This document shows positions 62,214 through 64,000 of a stretch of 64,000 bases of DNA, in pieces. Each line of letters begins with the position of its first letter. Position 1 is the first letter of the stretch. The position numbers and the translations under genes were made by a program. Source of the DNA: Thalassomonas viridans. Its GTDB lineage: Bacteria; Pseudomonadota; Gammaproteobacteria; Enterobacterales; Alteromonadaceae. The notes beneath the pieces were generated by a model. It ran no database searches. It was not told the DNA's origin and worked only from the letters and a program-made list of their open reading frames with translations. Location of the stretch: the NCBI RefSeq assembly GCF_000948985.2, contig NZ_CP059733.1, forward strand, positions 3,348,001 to 3,412,000, read 5' to 3'.

Positions 62214-62702
62214 TTATGATAATTTGTTATTAACAAGCGCCAGCATCTTAGTCGCCTTGTCCCTGACTTCTTCATAACCGTCCTGATTTCCGGCAAACTC
62301 CAACGCTGCGGTAAAACCGCTGGTGGCATTTTCAAAATCTCCCAGCGCCAGGTAGCACTCGGCAGCATGCAATGGCGGCAGAGGATTGCTGATATCCAGC
62401 AAAGCCGCCAGGGAATAGGAGTTGATGGCGTCTTTGTATTGCTGCAACATTTGCTGACAGCCGCCTATGCCCATTAAATATTTCTTTTCCAGGTGGTCGT
62501 ATAATCCCAGGAACTTAAAGACCTTAAGCGCGTCTTCATATTTGCCGTTTTGATAAAGGTTGTAGGCCACGTAATAGATGGCTTCCATGGTTTTATCATC
62601 GATATTTTTCAGCTCGCGTAATGAGCCGCCTTTGCCGATAAATTCAAATACCTGCTCACCTAACGCCTGGTCTTGTGCAATTTTCTCTTGAGTTAAAATC
62701 AT
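62214..62702 (-). CDS. sycD: SycD/LcrH-family translocon chaperone
   Basis: A 162-residue tetratricopeptide protein of the type III class II chaperone family: SLRELKNIDDKTMEAIYYVAYNL at the start (in shorter segments), then TPR units such as NLYQNGKYEDALKVFKFLGL and LYDHLEKKYLMGIGGCQQML. It binds SctB and SctE before export. It lies 12 bp before sctE. The ATG follows AGGAGTTACC. Confidence 0.9.
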   Translation of the reverse strand: MILTQEKIAQDQALGEQVFEFIGKGGSLRELKNIDDKTMEAIYYVAYNLYQNGKYEDALKVFKFLGLYDHLEKKYLMGIGGCQQMLQQYKDAINSYSLAALLDISNPLPPLHAAECYLALGDFENATSGFTAALEFAGNQDGYEEVRDKATKMLALVNNKLS

Positions 62703-62863
62703 GGTAACTCCTGTTGTTTGTTAAATTTCAGGCTCCTGGCTATTGCTTTATCTGATAGAAAGCCGGTGAAAACCGCTGCTACCAGATAAGCGCCATAGCC
62801 GGGATAACGCGCCTGATAAAAAGATTTGTGCACAAATACCGCTGAAAACTTGTGCACTTACTG

Positions 62864-63355
62864 TTAAATACGGGTATTGCCGATGATGGAATCTTTTTCC
62901 CCGTGAGAAGTACTCAGGAAGTTGGTTTGCTGCTTGATCACTTCATCGTACTTGTTCATCAACGCCTGCAGGTCGATCAGATCCGTTTGCGAGGTACTGG
63001 TCAGGCTGTCGATTTCCGTCTGCATGTTTTCGATCACTGCTGTCCATTCGTCCTTGCTATATCTGTCATCACCGTCGTCATTGGGGACATTGACATCATT
63101 TCTTTCAATGAAGGCGACAAATTCCGGCGACATATCCGTGGTTTTCTTTTTCGCCTGTTCTGTGCGCGCTTCCTGTAAATAACCATTAAACTCCTTTAAC
63201 AGTTCGTTTTTCTCAGAAATCATTTTTGCCTGTTCACGAATTTGATCATCCAGGATTTCCGAACGCCCGCTTAATGCTTTCATCATCACTGTTTCCAGGG
63301 ACAACTTGGGCTGGACATGCCCTAAGGTATTAGTGTTATTTACTGAATCAGCCAT
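62864..63355 (-). CDS. EspA/SseB-like T3SS filament or tip protein, paralogue 1
   Basis: A protein of 163 residues from the ATG at 63355 (AAAAGGAGAAAATT before it); an upstream ATG at 63382 lacks such a site. It is helical with a C-terminal coiled coil, ending DLQALMNKYDEVIKQQTNFL then STSHGEKDSIIGNTRI, the type of C-terminus that EspA/SseB proteins use for polymerisation (a run ending in ISGI or IIGN). Position just upstream of the SycD gene matches the sctA/espA location in several T3SS. A paralogue lies at 63777-64000 with the same ending. Confidence 0.65.
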   Translation of the reverse strand: MADSVNNTNTLGHVQPKLSLETVMMKALSGRSEILDDQIREQAKMISEKNELLKEFNGYLQEARTEQAKKKTTDMSPEFVAFIERNDVNVPNDDGDDRYSKDEWTAVIENMQTEIDSLTSTSQTDLIDLQALMNKYDEVIKQQTNFLSTSHGEKDSIIGNTRI

Positions 63356-63434
63356 AATTTTCTCCTTTTCGCTTAGCGCCATATCCGCTAAGCATTATTG
63401 ATTGGTGTTGGTTTATACGTGCAACATCAGAACA

Positions 63435-63740
63435 TCAAATAAAGGCACGGTGCCGGGCTTTTTTCGGGGCACGCACCGGCATATCCCTATATTTGGCCCG
63501 GTCCTGGGCATCCCGCTGGGCCTGGGCAATTTCATCCCGAAAGGCGTCGGTTTGTTTATTTAATTGTTCCCGTTCATGGGGCGTTAAATCTGAAGTGTCC
63601 GACAACATCGCCTTGGATATCCCGTAGCGTTGATACAGATCCTCTTTTTGTTTCAGCAGCCCACGGGCCTTGGCAAGCGTTTCCCTGCTTTCTTCAAGAT
63701 AAGCTTCCATTGCGGTTTGGTTAGACATTTCATTAGCCAT
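63435..63740 (-). CDS. Small T3SS-associated protein, possible filament chaperone
   Basis: A 101-residue helical protein (LEESRETLAKARGLLKQKED; LNKQTDAFRDEIAQAQRDAQ), located between the two EspA-like paralogues. Its size and position fit CesA/EscE-type co-chaperones of the filament subunit, but the sequence shows no diagnostic motif. The ATG follows AAGGAAAAC. The C-terminus is basic (RAPKKARHRAFI). Confidence 0.55.
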   Translation of the reverse strand: MANEMSNQTAMEAYLEESRETLAKARGLLKQKEDLYQRYGISKAMLSDTSDLTPHEREQLNKQTDAFRDEIAQAQRDAQDRAKYRDMPVRAPKKARHRAFI

Positions 63741-63776
63741 GATGTTTTCCTTATAAACGCGTCGTATATCCGGTTA

Positions 63777-64000
63777 TTAGATACGGGTGTTGCCGATGAT
63801 AGAGTCGTTTTCGCTGTGTGCTGTGCTCAGCATATTGGTCTGTTGCTTAACGTTTTCATCGTATTTGTTCATCAGCGACTGCAAAGCGATTAGCTCGGTT
63901 TGCGAGCGGCTGGTGAGGCTGTCGACAAAGTCTGAAGACATTTGTTTGAGGTTTTCTTTTTCAGCCTCAGTGAACACCAGGGCACTACCGTATTGCAGGG
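63777..64000 (-). CDS. EspA/SseB-like T3SS protein, paralogue 2 (partial, runs off right edge)
   Basis: The frame is open to the right end of the window, so the N-terminus is outside. The visible part ends LIALQSLMNKYDENVKQQTN then MLSTAHSENDSIIGNTRI, nearly the same as paralogue 1 (62864-63355). A GTG at 63977 is internal, since LQYGSAL continues upstream in frame. It probably provides a second filament or tip subunit. Confidence 0.6.
   Translation of the reverse strand, partial: LQYGSALVFTEAEKENLKQMSSDFVDSLTSRSQTELIALQSLMNKYDENVKQQTNMLSTAHSENDSIIGNTRI

Overview
The window looks like chromosomal DNA of a marine gammaproteobacterium. The mixture of a complete-looking type VI secretion (T6SS) locus, a type III secretion (T3SS) translocon operon, GFA proteins, an OsmC-YcaO fusion, an OmpK-type porin and DUF1800/DUF1501 genes suggests an Alteromonadales relative, perhaps of the Colwelliaceae/Thalassomonas type. 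That genus guess is an inference from gene content only.

Layout. (a) 1-6.8 kb, minus strand: a T6SS spike operon made of vgrG, a DUF2169-pentapeptide adaptor and a second pentapeptide-repeat gene that runs off the left edge, with a sigma-54-type promoter in front of vgrG. (b) 7.1-21 kb: an accessory stretch with an unknown protein divergent from vgrG (possible effector), an FMN reductase, small proteins, a TPR-GNAT protein, a cupin, an NTF2-like protein, a Gly/Cys-tailed membrane protein, a PhoD-like phosphatase carrying fibronectin-II-like modules, two GFA proteins, a SymE-type toxin with a group II intron inserted just upstream, and an OsmC-YcaO protein. (c) 21.5-39.3 kb, minus strand: a frameshifted lipase and its neighbour (possible effector/immunity pair), then the core T6SS operon in genome order tssA-M-L-K-J-G-F-E, hcp, a fused tssB-tssC and a small gene. 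A sigma-54-type promoter precedes the small gene, and a sigma-54 activator gene lies behind it. No ClpV (TssH) or PAAR gene is visible here.

(d) 39.8-46 kb: a LamG protein, D-lactate dehydrogenase, an unknown gene, and a DUF1800/DUF1501 pair in which the DUF1501 gene has an in-frame stop. (e) 46.1-48.3 kb: a large unknown protein followed by a CesT-like T3SS chaperone, which looks like an orphan effector/chaperone pair. (f) 48.3-50 kb: a glutathione S-transferase gene split near its start codon by an intact IS1595-family element with an 8-bp target duplication. (g) 50.3-55.2 kb: a four-gene minus-strand operon (stand-alone adenylation enzyme, membrane NAD(P)/flavin-reductase-like protein, enoyl-CoA hydratase, OmpK/Tsx-like porin). 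The first two genes together resemble the fungal TmpL protein. This is the best candidate here for an undescribed system. (h) 55.5-57.3 kb: GNAT plus a SETD3/LSMT-like SET-domain protein. (i) 57.9-58.3 kb: two tiny overlapping genes. (j) 58.5-64 kb, minus strand: a T3SS translocon operon (EspA-like filament/tip paralogues, SycD-type chaperone, SctE/YopB-like and SctB/YopD-like translocators, CesT-like chaperone and a coiled-coil candidate effector) closed by a clear terminator and running off the right edge.

Taken together, the window holds machinery for two contact-dependent secretion systems with candidate effectors. It also shows recent decay and mobility: an IS insertion, a group II intron, a nonsense mutation and a frameshift.
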